DNA of 64,000 nt from positions 146,662-210,661 of the forward strand of contig NW_005200902.1 in the NCBI RefSeq assembly GCF_000372725.1, given 5' to 3'. Source of the stretch: Emiliania huxleyi CCMP1516 (taxonomy: Eukaryota > Haptophyta > Isochrysidales > Noelaerhabdaceae). The position numbers and the translations under genes were made by a program. Every line of letters starts with the position of its first letter. Position 1 is the first letter of the stretch. Shown here piece by piece: positions 18,017-27,736 of the stretch. The notes below the pieces were generated by a model that worked only from the letters and a program-made list of their open reading frames with translations, was not told the DNA's origin and did not search any database.

Positions 18017-20791
18017 ATGCTCGCCCTTCACTTCACGCTGGGTTTGGCTTGGCTGCCCCTCCTGCTGGCTGTTCCGCCGCCGGCGCTCGACCCTCGTGGA
18101 CGCTCGCCGGCCATCGTGCCGGGCCGCTCCGCTCTCGCCCTCATTGACCTCCTCGGCGCCGAGCCAGAGGTCGCTCCTCAGCGGTACGAAGTTGCTCGGC
18201 GCCGTCGGCTGACCGATCTGACTCTGGAGACCACTCGACCTGTCCGGTTCAAGCTCAACTTTGATTCGCTCAACGAAACCACGGCACTAGAACACACCGC
18301 CTGCTTCGAAGCGGGCAAATGGTACCAGCGAGGCTTTCCCGGAGCCGGCCCCCCGGATGGCGTGACGTACAAAGAGTGCCCACGCGACCAGAGTGAGTAC
18401 ACCATCGCGATGGGGGAGGGCTGCTGGGGCCGCTGCCTCGGGTCCGATCTCATAACAGACGACGCAAAGGAAATCATCGAGCACGTCTCGACGATCGTGG
18501 CGGACGAGCTGTCGGCAAAGCTCGCAGTGCTGGCGAGCGACGGTGCGCTGACGATGCGCTACTCAAGCGGACACCCGTACGCGAACCGCGGCTACAGCAC
18601 CGAGAACCGTTGCGCATCGAGCTGCCAGACACTCTCGTCCGTCTCGGTGGGCGCGGAGTACTGTCAAGACGGGGTCGACGCCGATGTCGTGCTCTCGGTG
18701 ACAAAGCCGCCGGTGTACTCGGGCGTCGCTGGCACTGGCTCCTCGTGCGCCGTCGACTCGCAAGGGCGGCCGCTCTGGCTGGTCTTCGCCTGGGTCGAGC
18801 GGATGGACGACAAGGTTGTGCGCAGCTCGTGCAGCTCGACAGAGCCGAACTGCTACTACCGCGACCAGGGCTTTCTCGTCAATGGCCGGGGCGAAAAGGC
18901 GGTCGACAGGTGGCGCAATCTGGTCACGCACGAGATCCTCCACGCCCTCGGCTTTTCGAGCCACAAGTTTCTGCAGGCCGGTGCGATCGATCTCAAGAAG
19001 GTCGAGGACATTGACGGCTTTGTTGATGAGGTCTACCACTTCACCAGCGGGACGCGCGCGTATGCCGCCGCCAGTGACTTTTTCGGCTGTGATGACAGCG
19101 CTTGGCAGGCCGCCGCCAGTCAGGCCGGCGTTGGCTGGGGTTTGCCGCTCATGGGCTTCCCGAGTCTCGGGCGCAACTCGCACTGGGAGACGCGCATCAT
19201 GCGCGACGACGTGATGAGCTACGGCTACAATCCGGACGCCGCCGTGTCGGCCATCACGCTGGCGGCGATGGAGGACCTGGGCTTCTACCTCGGCAACTAC
19301 TCCTCGGTGGACTGCCTCAGCTGGGGGTACAAGCAGGGCTGCCGCTTCGTCACCTCGCGGTGCGGTGCCGTGGACCCCCAGCTCCCGCCGACCGCCTTCG
19401 TCACAACGGGAGAGGACCCCGCCCTTTCTGTTGGCACGTGCGGCGGCGAAAACTTCTGGGGCGCCGGGTACACCAACGCCGACGGCGCCTTCGTCACCAC
19501 CGATCCGAACGGCTTCATCGACGGAAAGTGCTATGCGGGAAACGATCCTTGCAACAGAGCGCCCAACACGTTTGAAAACGACCGCTGCAGCCTGCAGTGC
19601 TACACCGGAACCGCCCGTGCCCGGGACGACTGCAGCTACACGCCTCCTGGCACTGTCTCTTCCCCCGGGGGTCGCGGTGTCTCTGCGATCGCCGACAAGT
19701 GGCTGCAGTGGCTTTTGCTCGGCATTGGCGTCGTCGCTGCGATTCTCCTCCTCTGCTGCTGCCGGTCGCTGGTCTGCCCGCCCAAGGGCTCCGTCCCGAT
19801 CCTCGCAACCCTCTCGACCCTCCTACTGGTGTGCGGGCTCGCCCTTGCCGGCTTTGCTGCCTATGTCCTTCTTGGCGCCCCGCCAGTGGCCGGCCGCTCG
19901 ACTCTGCCCCACCAGCGCTCACCCACACCTTTCCCTCCTCGCTTAGGCGCGTCGGGCGCCGAGTTCTTCAGCGGCCTGTTTGGCACGCCCACCCTCATCT
20001 CTGCTGCCGCAGCCGGCGCGTTTGTCGCGTCGCTCTCCGCGCTGTCTCTGCTGGGCATCTGCTGCCGCTCCACTTGCGCTCTGCTCCTCTCGTTTTCGCT
20101 GCAAATCGTCGCGCTCTTTGCGGAGCTCACTGCGGCCGCCGTCCTCGCCTACTACGTGTGGTCGCTCAACGACGTGGCTTCCGACTCGCTCCAGACCGTC
20201 TCGAGCGCTGGCGAGGGGCGCTACGACGGGCGGCTGGGCGAGACGGTGCTGTCCGAGGTCGAGGGCTTCGCGTGCCGCACCTATCAGTTGTGCTGCCGCG
20301 ACCCCCGCCTCGATCAGATGGCCATGGCCAACGGCACCGCTGCGGCACCCACCTGCCTCGAGGCAATTGAGGGCGGCGCGCCCGACATCACGACCATCCT
20401 CGCCGACGCGTCTTCGCCCCAGTTTTGCCGCTACATCTCCGGCTCCTCGGTGACCACGGTACCTGCCGCCGCCACTTGCGATGCGCTTGAGTGGCTGCTT
20501 CCCGGCTTTGAGCTGCCCGAGTGCCAGCGCGACTTTTGCGCAGCCGGGGCCGACGGCTACCTCGACTTTGTCGAGGCCGTCATTGAGTGGATGCAGAGCA
20601 ACACCATCGCCATCGGCGCGACCTGCGCCGTCATTGCCATCATCCAGTGCATCGCCATGTCCAACGCGCTTAGCCTGCGTGCCAGGTTCAAGGCCGAGGC
20701 GGAGGCCAAGGCGCGGATCGCGCGGGGGGTCAAGCCCAGGCAGGACCCGCCGCGCGGCGGCGGCGGCGCTCGCGTATCCCAGCGCGCGTAA
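18017..20791 (+). CDS. Leishmanolysin-type (M8) metalloprotease with polytopic C-terminal domain
   Basis: An uninterrupted 924-codon ORF starting with a signal peptide (MLALHFTLGLAWLPLLLAVP). The M8 zinc site is THEILHALGFS (His305, Glu306, His309). The distal His lies in NSHWETRIMRDDVMSYG, with the Met-turn M after it. Cys-rich protease sequence runs to about residue 550. Five hydrophobic segments follow at about 561-585, 594-619, 659-686, 687-716 and 861-885. The 145-residue Cys-containing loop before the last resembles a tetraspanin large loop in layout. GP63 relatives are usually GPI- or single-TM-anchored, so this tail is unusual. A 72-nt GC-AG intron candidate (19875-19946, residues 620-643) is in frame; removing it deletes a Pro/Arg-rich insert. 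Likely a surface protease. Confidence 0.88.
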   Translation: MLALHFTLGLAWLPLLLAVPPPALDPRGRSPAIVPGRSALALIDLLGAEPEVAPQRYEVARRRRLTDLTLETTRPVRFKLNFDSLNETTALEHTACFEAGKWYQRGFPGAGPPDGVTYKECPRDQSEYTIAMGEGCWGRCLGSDLITDDAKEIIEHVSTIVADELSAKLAVLASDGALTMRYSSGHPYANRGYSTENRCASSCQTLSSVSVGAEYCQDGVDADVVLSVTKPPVYSGVAGTGSSCAVDSQGRPLWLVFAWVERMDDKVVRSSCSSTEPNCYYRDQGFLVNGRGEKAVDRWRNLVTHEILHALGFSSHKFLQAGAIDLKKVEDIDGFVDEVYHFTSGTRAYAAASDFFGCDDSAWQAAASQAGVGWGLPLMGFPSLGRNSHWETRIMRDDVMSYGYNPDAAVSAITLAAMEDLGFYLGNYSSVDCLSWGYKQGCRFVTSRCGAVDPQLPPTAFVTTGEDPALSVGTCGGENFWGAGYTNADGAFVTTDPNGFIDGKCYAGNDPCNRAPNTFENDRCSLQCYTGTARARDDCSYTPPGTVSSPGGRGVSAIADKWLQWLLLGIGVVAAILLLCCCRSLVCPPKGSVPILATLSTLLLVCGLALAGFAAYVLLGAPPVAGRSTLPHQRSPTPFPPRLGASGAEFFSGLFGTPTLISAAAAGAFVASLSALSLLGICCRSTCALLLSFSLQIVALFAELTAAAVLAYYVWSLNDVASDSLQTVSSAGEGRYDGRLGETVLSEVEGFACRTYQLCCRDPRLDQMAMANGTAAAPTCLEAIEGGAPDITTILADASSPQFCRYISGSSVTTVPAAATCDALEWLLPGFELPECQRDFCAAGADGYLDFVEAVIEWMQSNTIAIGATCAVIAIIQCIAMSNALSLRARFKAEAEAKARIARGVKPRQDPPRGGGGARVSQRA

Positions 20792-21102
20792 AGGAATCAA
20801 CGGAAGCCCCTTTCTGCCTCGCGCTTGCTCTAGACGTCTCTGTCGTGTGTGTTGAGTACTTCCTGGCGTCGCACCACCATGCCTTACCCATAAGCTGTCT
20901 TTACTCGCTTGTACTGTGAGGAATCGACCCTATCCCAGTGCCCAGTGCCCAGGTCGCTGCTTCATTCATGCTCCATTTTCCTTCTCATGCCGCGGCGAGT
21001 CCCAGCATGACGGCGGCCGCCAGGGTAAATTTCCGGGGAACCGCCCGCCTGATGAGAAGTCTCTGGTACGTACAGCGACTGGTCGTGCGTCCTCGATATC
21101 GA

Positions 21103-24100
21103 ATGTCTAGGTTGCCCATGCTGCTAGTGCTTGCTTCTGCCCAAGCGATCGATTTGCGCGTCTACCCGGCAGGCTCCAACCCTGTGCTCGCCTCAACCTG
21201 GCAGAGACGCGGCGCACGAGTTGTGGAGGCCTCGCCGGCTGACGTCCTGTGGCGCTCTTCTGCCGACGATGCCTCTGACTCCCTCGCAACAGGAACTCGT
21301 CTCCCCGACCGGCTCCCGTCGATGACACATCTCTCTGATAAGCGTGCATTCGCTGTGCTGTCGCGCTCGCTTGGATGGGTCGATTTCACGCCGCTGACGC
21401 TAGCGAGTGGGATGCCTCCCGAAAGGGAAGAGCCATTTGCATGGGTCGTCAAGGGCTCGGCACACCGCAATGTGAGCGTGCCGCAGGCCCTCCCGCGTGG
21501 CGAAGCTTTTGACCGGCTAGCTGGATCAGCCGTCATTCAGCGGCGCATCGCAGCGCCGCTTCTGATTGACGGCTGGGCCTTTGACCTCGGCGTGTATGTC
21601 GTCGTCACCAAGGTGCCCTCTGGTCTGCGGTACGCGGTCTTTGATGACATCCTCCTGCGCTTCTGTGCGGACCGCTTCACACCCACGCACGCGGCGCTTC
21701 AACGTTTCGCGGCAGAGGGCGGCGCTGTCCTCCCTACCCTGCAGCGTGGGTGGGTCGTGTCGGACGACTACATGCCTGCTCGGCGCATCCCATCACTGCA
21801 GCGGACTCTAGTCGCGCCGGGCAACCGCAACATCGACGCGCTGTCCTCTTACTTGGAGGCACACACCGCGGTCCGTTGGCCAAATGTGTGGTCTGGGCTT
21901 CAGCAAGTCCTGAGTCGCTGCCTGTCCGTGGTTCAGCACGAGGAGCGAAACCTCACCGCCCGGTATGAGCTAGTCCGGTTTGACTTCCAGCTCGATCAGG
22001 AAGGCACCCCGTGGCTCATCGAGGTGAACTCGGGGCCCAACATGCACCCGCGTGACGAGTGGCAACGTTCGCAGCTTGAGCGCCTCTCGAGCTTCCTTTT
22101 CGACGTCCTTAGTCCTCTAGCGGAAGAGGGCGCGCTCGAGCACGGGAGCCTCGAGCATGGGAGCCTCGAGCCCGACGTGATTGACGACGCCGAGACCTCA
22201 CGTAAACTCCGCCTATTGAGCTCCGCTGGGGGACGTTCACGTGCCCTTGAGCACGAGGGCAAAAACGGACCGCCGCCTCCCCCCGCTGTGCTTCCAGGAA
22301 GCTCTTGCGGTTTGGCGCGGCCTTTTGGAGACGGAACCTCCAACTCTTTTTCGTTTGACATCCCCAGCACCTCGAACGGCGTTGGCCCATCCAGCTACGA
22401 CAAATCGAAATGCTCGGGCACCTACTTCGCCGGCCACGGTAACGTGTACTGGCTCAAGCTCGAGGACGTGCGGGCGGGTGCGACGCTCGACCTAAGTTCC
22501 TGCGGCTTTGACACGGACCTCTCCCTTTTCAAGGGCCCGTGCGACAGCCTCGAGATGGTGGCGTGCAACGGCGATGGAGGCTCGTGCGATGTCCCATACG
22601 GCTCGCTCATCGACGCCTACCAAATCGAGGCCGGCACGCAATACTACATCGCCGTGGGGGGATACAACGGCGGGGGCGCCGCGACCATAACCGCCACCTA
22701 CCCCGCTGGCTCATCTGCGGTGCCATTTGGTGTCGGCTGCGCGCCAGCCCTCGGCCTGCAGTCGTCGGTCGAGTACCTCACGCCCACCATCGCGGACCAC
22801 CCAGGCCTCAAGGCGGGTCCGTTGGCGCTGCGCGCCCTCGCGTTCAGCCCGGTGGCAGCAGACGAGCTCTGGCTCGCTGACGACACCTCAGACGGTATGG
22901 TGGTGCTCGACATGAGCAACGCGACCGCCCCGGGGCGGCTGATGAAGGATCGCGCTCAGTACCACTACATGTCCAACATCTCCTCCTTCTCGTTCGACGC
23001 CATCGGGCAGTTCGCGACGTGCCAGGAGTCGCTGAACGACTACTACGGCCACATGCAGCCCAATTTCTTCCAGGGTCCAACGCTGTACGACGCGAGCACG
23101 GACAGGGTCGCGCTTGTCAACGGCAAGCAGATGCCGTGTGAGGAGGGCGAGACCTGCTTCCTCATCCACGTTGACATGCTGCATGAGTCGCCACTCTGCA
23201 TGGGCATCGCGCATGACGGCGGCGCGGCTTCCGTGGTGCACGGCAAGACATGGCGCAACGTGTATTGGACATTCGACGGCGTTCACAACGGGCTGGTTCG
23301 CTTCGATTTCGAGTCGGATCACGGCCCCGGCTCGATGGAGCACCAGTTCGCCTCGGTGCGGCGGTACGAGGGCCTCGCACTCGAGCGGGTGGCGGGTGTG
23401 CCGAGCCAGATGGTCGCCGACGCGGCGTCGCGCACGCTTTTTGTCGCCGATACAGGCAACGGCCGCGTGCTAGCGGTGGCGATGGATTCAGGGTACTTCT
23501 CGCGCGACGCAAGGCACGACTACTTCATCTATAGCAGCCCAATGGCCTCCTTCAACTACTCGGTCTGGAAAGGGCTCCATTGGTCTGTCCTGGCCGCAGT
23601 GCCGTCACCAAGCGGCCTTGCCCTCTCGGCCGACGGCTCGACGCTGTACGTGGGCTCTCGCAGCGGCGGCTCCGTCTACGCATTCCTCGCCGCCAGCGGA
23701 CTGCTGCTGCAAACCACCTCACCAGTGGGGTCGATGGGGCTTGGACCGACGGGCCTCGCCCTCTCTGAGGCGGGAGAACTCTTGTTTGTGGCGGGTGGGG
23801 ATCAGTTTGGCAGGGTGCATGTGACGGAGCCGTGTCTGGTCGACTCGCTCCACGATAGCAGCTGCACCGACGGTCTCGTTGACGGTGAGGAGACGGACGT
23901 GGACTGCGGCGGTCGTGTGTGCCGGCGGTGCGGGCTCGGGGCGTCCTGTGCCATCGACGCCGACTGCTCCTCGGGCTCCTGCGAGGGCGGAGCTTGCGCT
24001 GCATCGGTGTCGGCTCCAGCGCCAACCGGCCTTCAAGGCTACCTATCATCGGAAACCTATGTGCAGTCCTTCATGCACCACATGGCTCACGGTGACATGG

Positions 24101-25473
24101 GCGGCGCGTCCTACCTCAACCCGTATCCGCTCATGGAGCCCCACTTTTGCGACACGGTTGGCACGCTCAACCAATCGGGCATCGGACCCATCAACTGCTC
24201 GAGAATCGACTTTGATGCGCTGCTGCTTGGTGGCTGTTGGTGCCACCAGTGCCTGCCAGAGAATCCGTGTGGAAACGGCGGGCTGTGCGTCAACTACAAC
24301 CAACAAGGGTACGAGTGTGATTGCGCAGGCACAGGCTACGGAGGCGACCACTGCACAACCCGAAGACCGCCGTCGCCACCGCCGCCACCACCGTCGCCGC
24401 TGTCGCCGCCGCCGTCGCCGCCGTCGCCGCCGCTGCCCCCTCCACCGCCGGCGTTCCCCTCCAAGGGCGTCTTGATCCTCGACGGCAACTCCAATACTCA
24501 GGCGTGCGTCCACGACGCCACCGCCACCAGGCACCTCAACGTCGCCATCGCTGCGCAGTGCTGCGACGGCTCGACGTGCAAACGTAAGAGCTCAAGCAGC
24601 AACGACGACTGTATCGCTGGGATGTGGAGTTCCTCCTTCGAGTACACCACGTGGCAGGAGGCATCGTCACGCTGCGCCGCGCTCGGCTACACTCTGTGCG
24701 ACAAGAACTGCGCAGACAAAGGCTGCAATTACAACTCGATTTGGGTGTGGACGAGCGAGCCATGCCCGCCCGCGCCGGCGCCGGCGGCGCCCCCTTTCCC
24801 TGCCCAAGGCGTCTTGATCCTCGACGGCAACTCCAATACTCAGGCGTGCGTCCACGACGCCACCGCCACCAGGCACCTCAACGTCGCCATCGCTGCGCAG
24901 TGCTGCGACGGCTCGACGTGCAAACGTAAGAGCTCAAGAAGCAACGACGACTGTATCGCTGGGATGTGGAGCTCCTCCTTCGAGTACACCACGTGGCAGG
25001 AGGCATCGTCACGCTGCGCCGCGCTCGGCTACACTCTGTGCGACAAGAACTGCGTTAATGCTGGCTGCAACTACAATTCGATTTGGGTGTGGACGAGCGA
25101 GCCATGCCCGCCCGCGCCGGCGCCGGCGGCGCCCCCTTTCCCTGCCCAAGGCGTCTTGATCCTCGACGGCAACTCCAATACTCAGGCGTGCGTCCACGAC
25201 GCCACCGCCACCAGGCACCTCAACGTCGCCATCGCTGCGCAGTGCTGCGACGGCTCGACGTGCAAACGTAAGAGCTCAAGCAGCAACGACGACTGTATCG
25301 CTGGGATGTGGAGCTCCTCCTTCGAGTACACTACGTGGCAGGAGGCATCGTCACGCTGCGCCGCGCTCGGCTACACTCTGTGCGACAAGAACTGCGTTAA
25401 TGCTGGCTGCAACTACAACTCGATTTGGGTGTGGACGAGCGAGCCATGCCCGCTGCCTTACGAGCTGCCTTAG
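21103..25473 (+). CDS. Secreted-looking TTL-fold / beta-propeller / EGF / Cys-rich repeat protein
   Basis: One continuous frame (open from 20938). I chose ATG 21103 because it begins MSRLPMLLVLASAQA, a signal peptide. Domains from that start: residues about 100-330 carry tubulin-tyrosine-ligase (ATP-grasp) motifs (VVKGSAHRNV, IQRRIAAPLLIDGWAFDL, FDDILLRFC, RYELVRFDFQLD, WLIEVNSGPNM). About 396-533 resemble a PPC-type beta-sandwich (FDTDLSLFKGPC, YYIAVGGYNGG). About 563-906 have NHL-like propeller strands (TLFVADTGNGRVLAV, LYVGSRSGGSVYAF). Next are a Cys cluster, an EGF-like module (CGNGGLCVNYNQQGYECDC), a Pro-rich stretch and three Cys-rich repeats. TTL enzymes act on tubulin in the cytosol, so a leader peptide and extracellular modules are unexpected. 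A fused gene model is the main alternative, but no stop or splice pair separates the parts. Confidence 0.75.
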   Translation: MSRLPMLLVLASAQAIDLRVYPAGSNPVLASTWQRRGARVVEASPADVLWRSSADDASDSLATGTRLPDRLPSMTHLSDKRAFAVLSRSLGWVDFTPLTLASGMPPEREEPFAWVVKGSAHRNVSVPQALPRGEAFDRLAGSAVIQRRIAAPLLIDGWAFDLGVYVVVTKVPSGLRYAVFDDILLRFCADRFTPTHAALQRFAAEGGAVLPTLQRGWVVSDDYMPARRIPSLQRTLVAPGNRNIDALSSYLEAHTAVRWPNVWSGLQQVLSRCLSVVQHEERNLTARYELVRFDFQLDQEGTPWLIEVNSGPNMHPRDEWQRSQLERLSSFLFDVLSPLAEEGALEHGSLEHGSLEPDVIDDAETSRKLRLLSSAGGRSRALEHEGKNGPPPPPAVLPGSSCGLARPFGDGTSNSFSFDIPSTSNGVGPSSYDKSKCSGTYFAGHGNVYWLKLEDVRAGATLDLSSCGFDTDLSLFKGPCDSLEMVACNGDGGSCDVPYGSLIDAYQIEAGTQYYIAVGGYNGGGAATITATYPAGSSAVPFGVGCAPALGLQSSVEYLTPTIADHPGLKAGPLALRALAFSPVAADELWLADDTSDGMVVLDMSNATAPGRLMKDRAQYHYMSNISSFSFDAIGQFATCQESLNDYYGHMQPNFFQGPTLYDASTDRVALVNGKQMPCEEGETCFLIHVDMLHESPLCMGIAHDGGAASVVHGKTWRNVYWTFDGVHNGLVRFDFESDHGPGSMEHQFASVRRYEGLALERVAGVPSQMVADAASRTLFVADTGNGRVLAVAMDSGYFSRDARHDYFIYSSPMASFNYSVWKGLHWSVLAAVPSPSGLALSADGSTLYVGSRSGGSVYAFLAASGLLLQTTSPVGSMGLGPTGLALSEAGELLFVAGGDQFGRVHVTEPCLVDSLHDSSCTDGLVDGEETDVDCGGRVCRRCGLGASCAIDADCSSGSCEGGACAASVSAPAPTGLQGYLSSETYVQSFMHHMAHGDMGGASYLNPYPLMEPHFCDTVGTLNQSGIGPINCSRIDFDALLLGGCWCHQCLPENPCGNGGLCVNYNQQGYECDCAGTGYGGDHCTTRRPPSPPPPPPSPLSPPPSPPSPPLPPPPPAFPSKGVLILDGNSNTQACVHDATATRHLNVAIAAQCCDGSTCKRKSSSSNDDCIAGMWSSSFEYTTWQEASSRCAALGYTLCDKNCADKGCNYNSIWVWTSEPCPPAPAPAAPPFPAQGVLILDGNSNTQACVHDATATRHLNVAIAAQCCDGSTCKRKSSRSNDDCIAGMWSSSFEYTTWQEASSRCAALGYTLCDKNCVNAGCNYNSIWVWTSEPCPPAPAPAAPPFPAQGVLILDGNSNTQACVHDATATRHLNVAIAAQCCDGSTCKRKSSSSNDDCIAGMWSSSFEYTTWQEASSRCAALGYTLCDKNCVNAGCNYNSIWVWTSEPCPLPYELP
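24454..25470 (+). repeat. Three 342-bp in-frame tandem repeats encoding a Cys-rich module
   Basis: The phrase GTCTTGATCCTCGACGGCAA recurs at 24469, 24811 and 25153, exactly 342 bp apart (114 codons). Copies differ at only a few bases, for example CAGACAAAG versus TTAATGCTG after AACTGCG. Each unit encodes VLILDGNSNTQAC, QCCDGSTCKR, a Trp/Cys core and GCNYNSIWVWTSEPCP. The near identity implies recent duplication or gene conversion. Confidence 0.95.
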
Positions 25474-26349
25474 CCAATCAGGACCGGCGGGGTTGCAGTC
25501 GTTTCGTGACACAGAGTCGGTTGTAGTCTGTCTAGTTGTCAGACTACAGACATCGAAGAAAGGAAAGAAAACAGACACCCAAGGGAGGGATGGGAGGACG
25601 GCACGCCGCCACCACACAGGGATTTTAAGGAGAGGAGTGTGGTGCTAGCCGTCGCCCACCCTCGGGCGTAGTCTGCCTCTTTCTATCTCTCTTCGCAGTC
25701 CCTCCTCCCTCGCCGATTCTCGCTGCAACCTTCCTTCTTCCTCTGTCGCGTCGCTCTCCTGTGCCTCGTCCTGCGACGCCGCCGCCGCCTGCCGATCCCT
25801 TGCTCCTTGCTCTCGCGGCATGACACTGGTCCAACCCCAAAGACCGGATCTCTCAGGATTTTGGAAGGACGATCAGGGGCACAGGTGGGTTCTGACACGG
25901 TACCTGGATATCACCTTTCTGTCAGGAGACGGAACACGGAGGAGCTGTATAGGTTGTCACCCATCGCTACATCACCACAACCACCAAGTCGGATACAAGT
26001 CGATGACAATGGTGCGCGGCAAGGACAAACCAAACATGAGACGGTTACCAAGGACGGTCGGGGCCAGGCAGGCTACGGTCAGGATGGAGGTTTGAGTTCT
26101 ACACACATCCGGTGAATCGTGTCGTGCGACCGTTTTGTTTGTCCTTTTGTTGTAAAATTCTACACACAAAGCCGCTTTCTTGCTTGCTGTGTTTTCTTTC
26201 TTTCTTTCTTTCTTTCTTTACAAAGCCAGCGTCAGGGCATACCGGGCCTCGAAAGAAAAACGCGGCTTTCAGCAAAAAAGAAAATTAGCGCCGGCCTCGC
26301 CGGTACGCATACACTGTACATACAGGGACTGCCGGACGATCTCGACTGC
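25474..26349. other. Intergenic, contains a degraded solo LTR and a TTTC microsatellite
   Basis: Apart from the LTR relic at 25920-26107 and a (TTTC)n run near 26194-26219, nothing coding is convincing. 25680-25800 is pyrimidine-rich. Confidence 0.6.
25920..26107 (-). repeat. Degraded solo LTR of the copia family, inverted
   Basis: Reverse complement of the 4600-4792 LTR with a short internal deletion and scattered changes. It starts TGTCAGGAGACGGAACACGG and retains CATCGCTACATCACCACAAC and CAAACATGAGACGGTTAC. There is no internal coding region or partner LTR, so it looks like an old solo LTR from recombination or truncation. Confidence 0.85.
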
Positions 26350-27344
26350 ATGAGCGCTAACAATGCTTCAGACTCGGCAGCGATTGGGCGCTTCATCGTC
26401 TCACAATCTCTTGGACAGAGCGCAGACGCGAAGCGGTGCTTTGCCGCCGAGTTGAGACGACCAGAGGTTGCGCCGAGCGGTGGCTGGTGTTGCAAGAGCT
26501 CGAGCCTGTGGTGCGCAGGCTGCGGGCACAACTTCCTGTGGAGCGGTGCTGACGAGCACGTCGCCGACAACATTCCGCTTCTGCTTGGCCTTCCAAAGAG
26601 CACAGCGCCTTGCGAGCGCAGGCTGCCCGGCGAGCTGGAGGCGGCGCTCTGCCTTGTCGATCGAGTGTCCCGGCGACTCAAGCCGCTTGGCTTCGTCGTG
26701 CTCGACAACCTCAGTCAGCAGGAGGGCGATCTCGTTCGGAGCGAGGTGCGCCGTGATTTACCATCCGCTCATCACAGGCTCAGGCTCCCAACCCCTGCCA
26801 TTCGACTACGCTCCCACAGGTGCAGCAGACCGGCACGCTTATCGCCGTCGAGTACCGGAGCGCCTACGGCATGTCGCTGCTCGGCTTTTGCTTGCGCGGT
26901 CGGCGTGTGGGAGAGATCGTCTCGCTCGAGGGGCTGGGCGACTTTTACACACGCGCGGGGCTGCCCGGGGTGGCGGCGGAGGTGCACGCGTGGCACTCTG
27001 TGCGACGATCCCCGGCGATGGGCCCCGAGGCTATGATCTCTCGATACGTCAAGAGCTTCGATGTGGAGGACACCCAGATGGGCTGGCTCACCGGCATCCT
27101 TCTGGGCTACCCTCTGTGGACGACGGCGGCGCGCTATCACAGCGGCGCGCTCACTCTTCGTCCCGCGGACCGCCGGGGCGGCGAGGCGGCATGCGAGGCG
27201 GTGATGCGCCATCTCCCCATCGATGAGGTGGACGAGGAGGATCCGGAGGGGGTGCCTTCGGAGGTACTAGTAGGAGGAGGCCGTGGCAGGCCGTCAGGGA
27301 CGCGTATCGTGATGCGCAGCGGCGAGCGGGGCATTCTTGTCTAG
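26350..27344 (+). CDS. Hypothetical protein, two exons (UPF0739/C1orf74-like at best)
   Basis: The start at 26350 (MSANNASDSAAIG) was chosen over the upstream open frame, which is low complexity. Exon 1 reads CCKSSSLWCAGCGHNFLWSG and GFVVLDNLSQQEGD. A GT-AG intron 26746-26819 (74 nt) joins exactly in frame to QQTGTLIAVEYRSAYGMSLL, then MGWLTGILLGYPLW and a stop at 27344. The WLTGILLGYP segment and overall layout loosely recall UPF0739 (C1orf74). I am not certain of that assignment. No signal peptide or catalytic motif is evident. Confidence 0.6.
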
Positions 27345-27736
27345 GACGAACCAGTGCATTTCCTGTTGAGACCACCTGTGCAAGGGCCACCACACTAATG
27401 GCCGCGCCCCCCCTTTTCTTTCTCGTGCGAATAGCTGAGTCCTCTGTCGGTGTCGCGCAGTCGGTCCGCCCAGACTCCCAAGACGCAAGAGCCAAGTCGG
27501 CGCGTCTGCGGGTACTGCGGGCTCTCATGTGTCTCACACAAAACAACCAAGACTCAACTCTTCAGTTCACGACGATCTGCGGGTATTATTTTTTATTCGA
27601 AATCCGGGCGCGGCGCTAGAGACAACAATCTCATTTAATTAGTCAGCAGTGCACCGCACGGTGGCACGTTGCGCCTCTACGTCTAGACGAGAGCCAGCAG
27701 CCTTGACACGTGGTCCCCGGGCGGGGGCTTTGGCGG

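Noticed and set aside
19943..20800. 285-codon minus-strand ORF opposite the protease tail.
   Set aside because: Antisense shadow,, with Arg/Gly-rich composition and no domain; the plus frame carries the hydrophobic segments.
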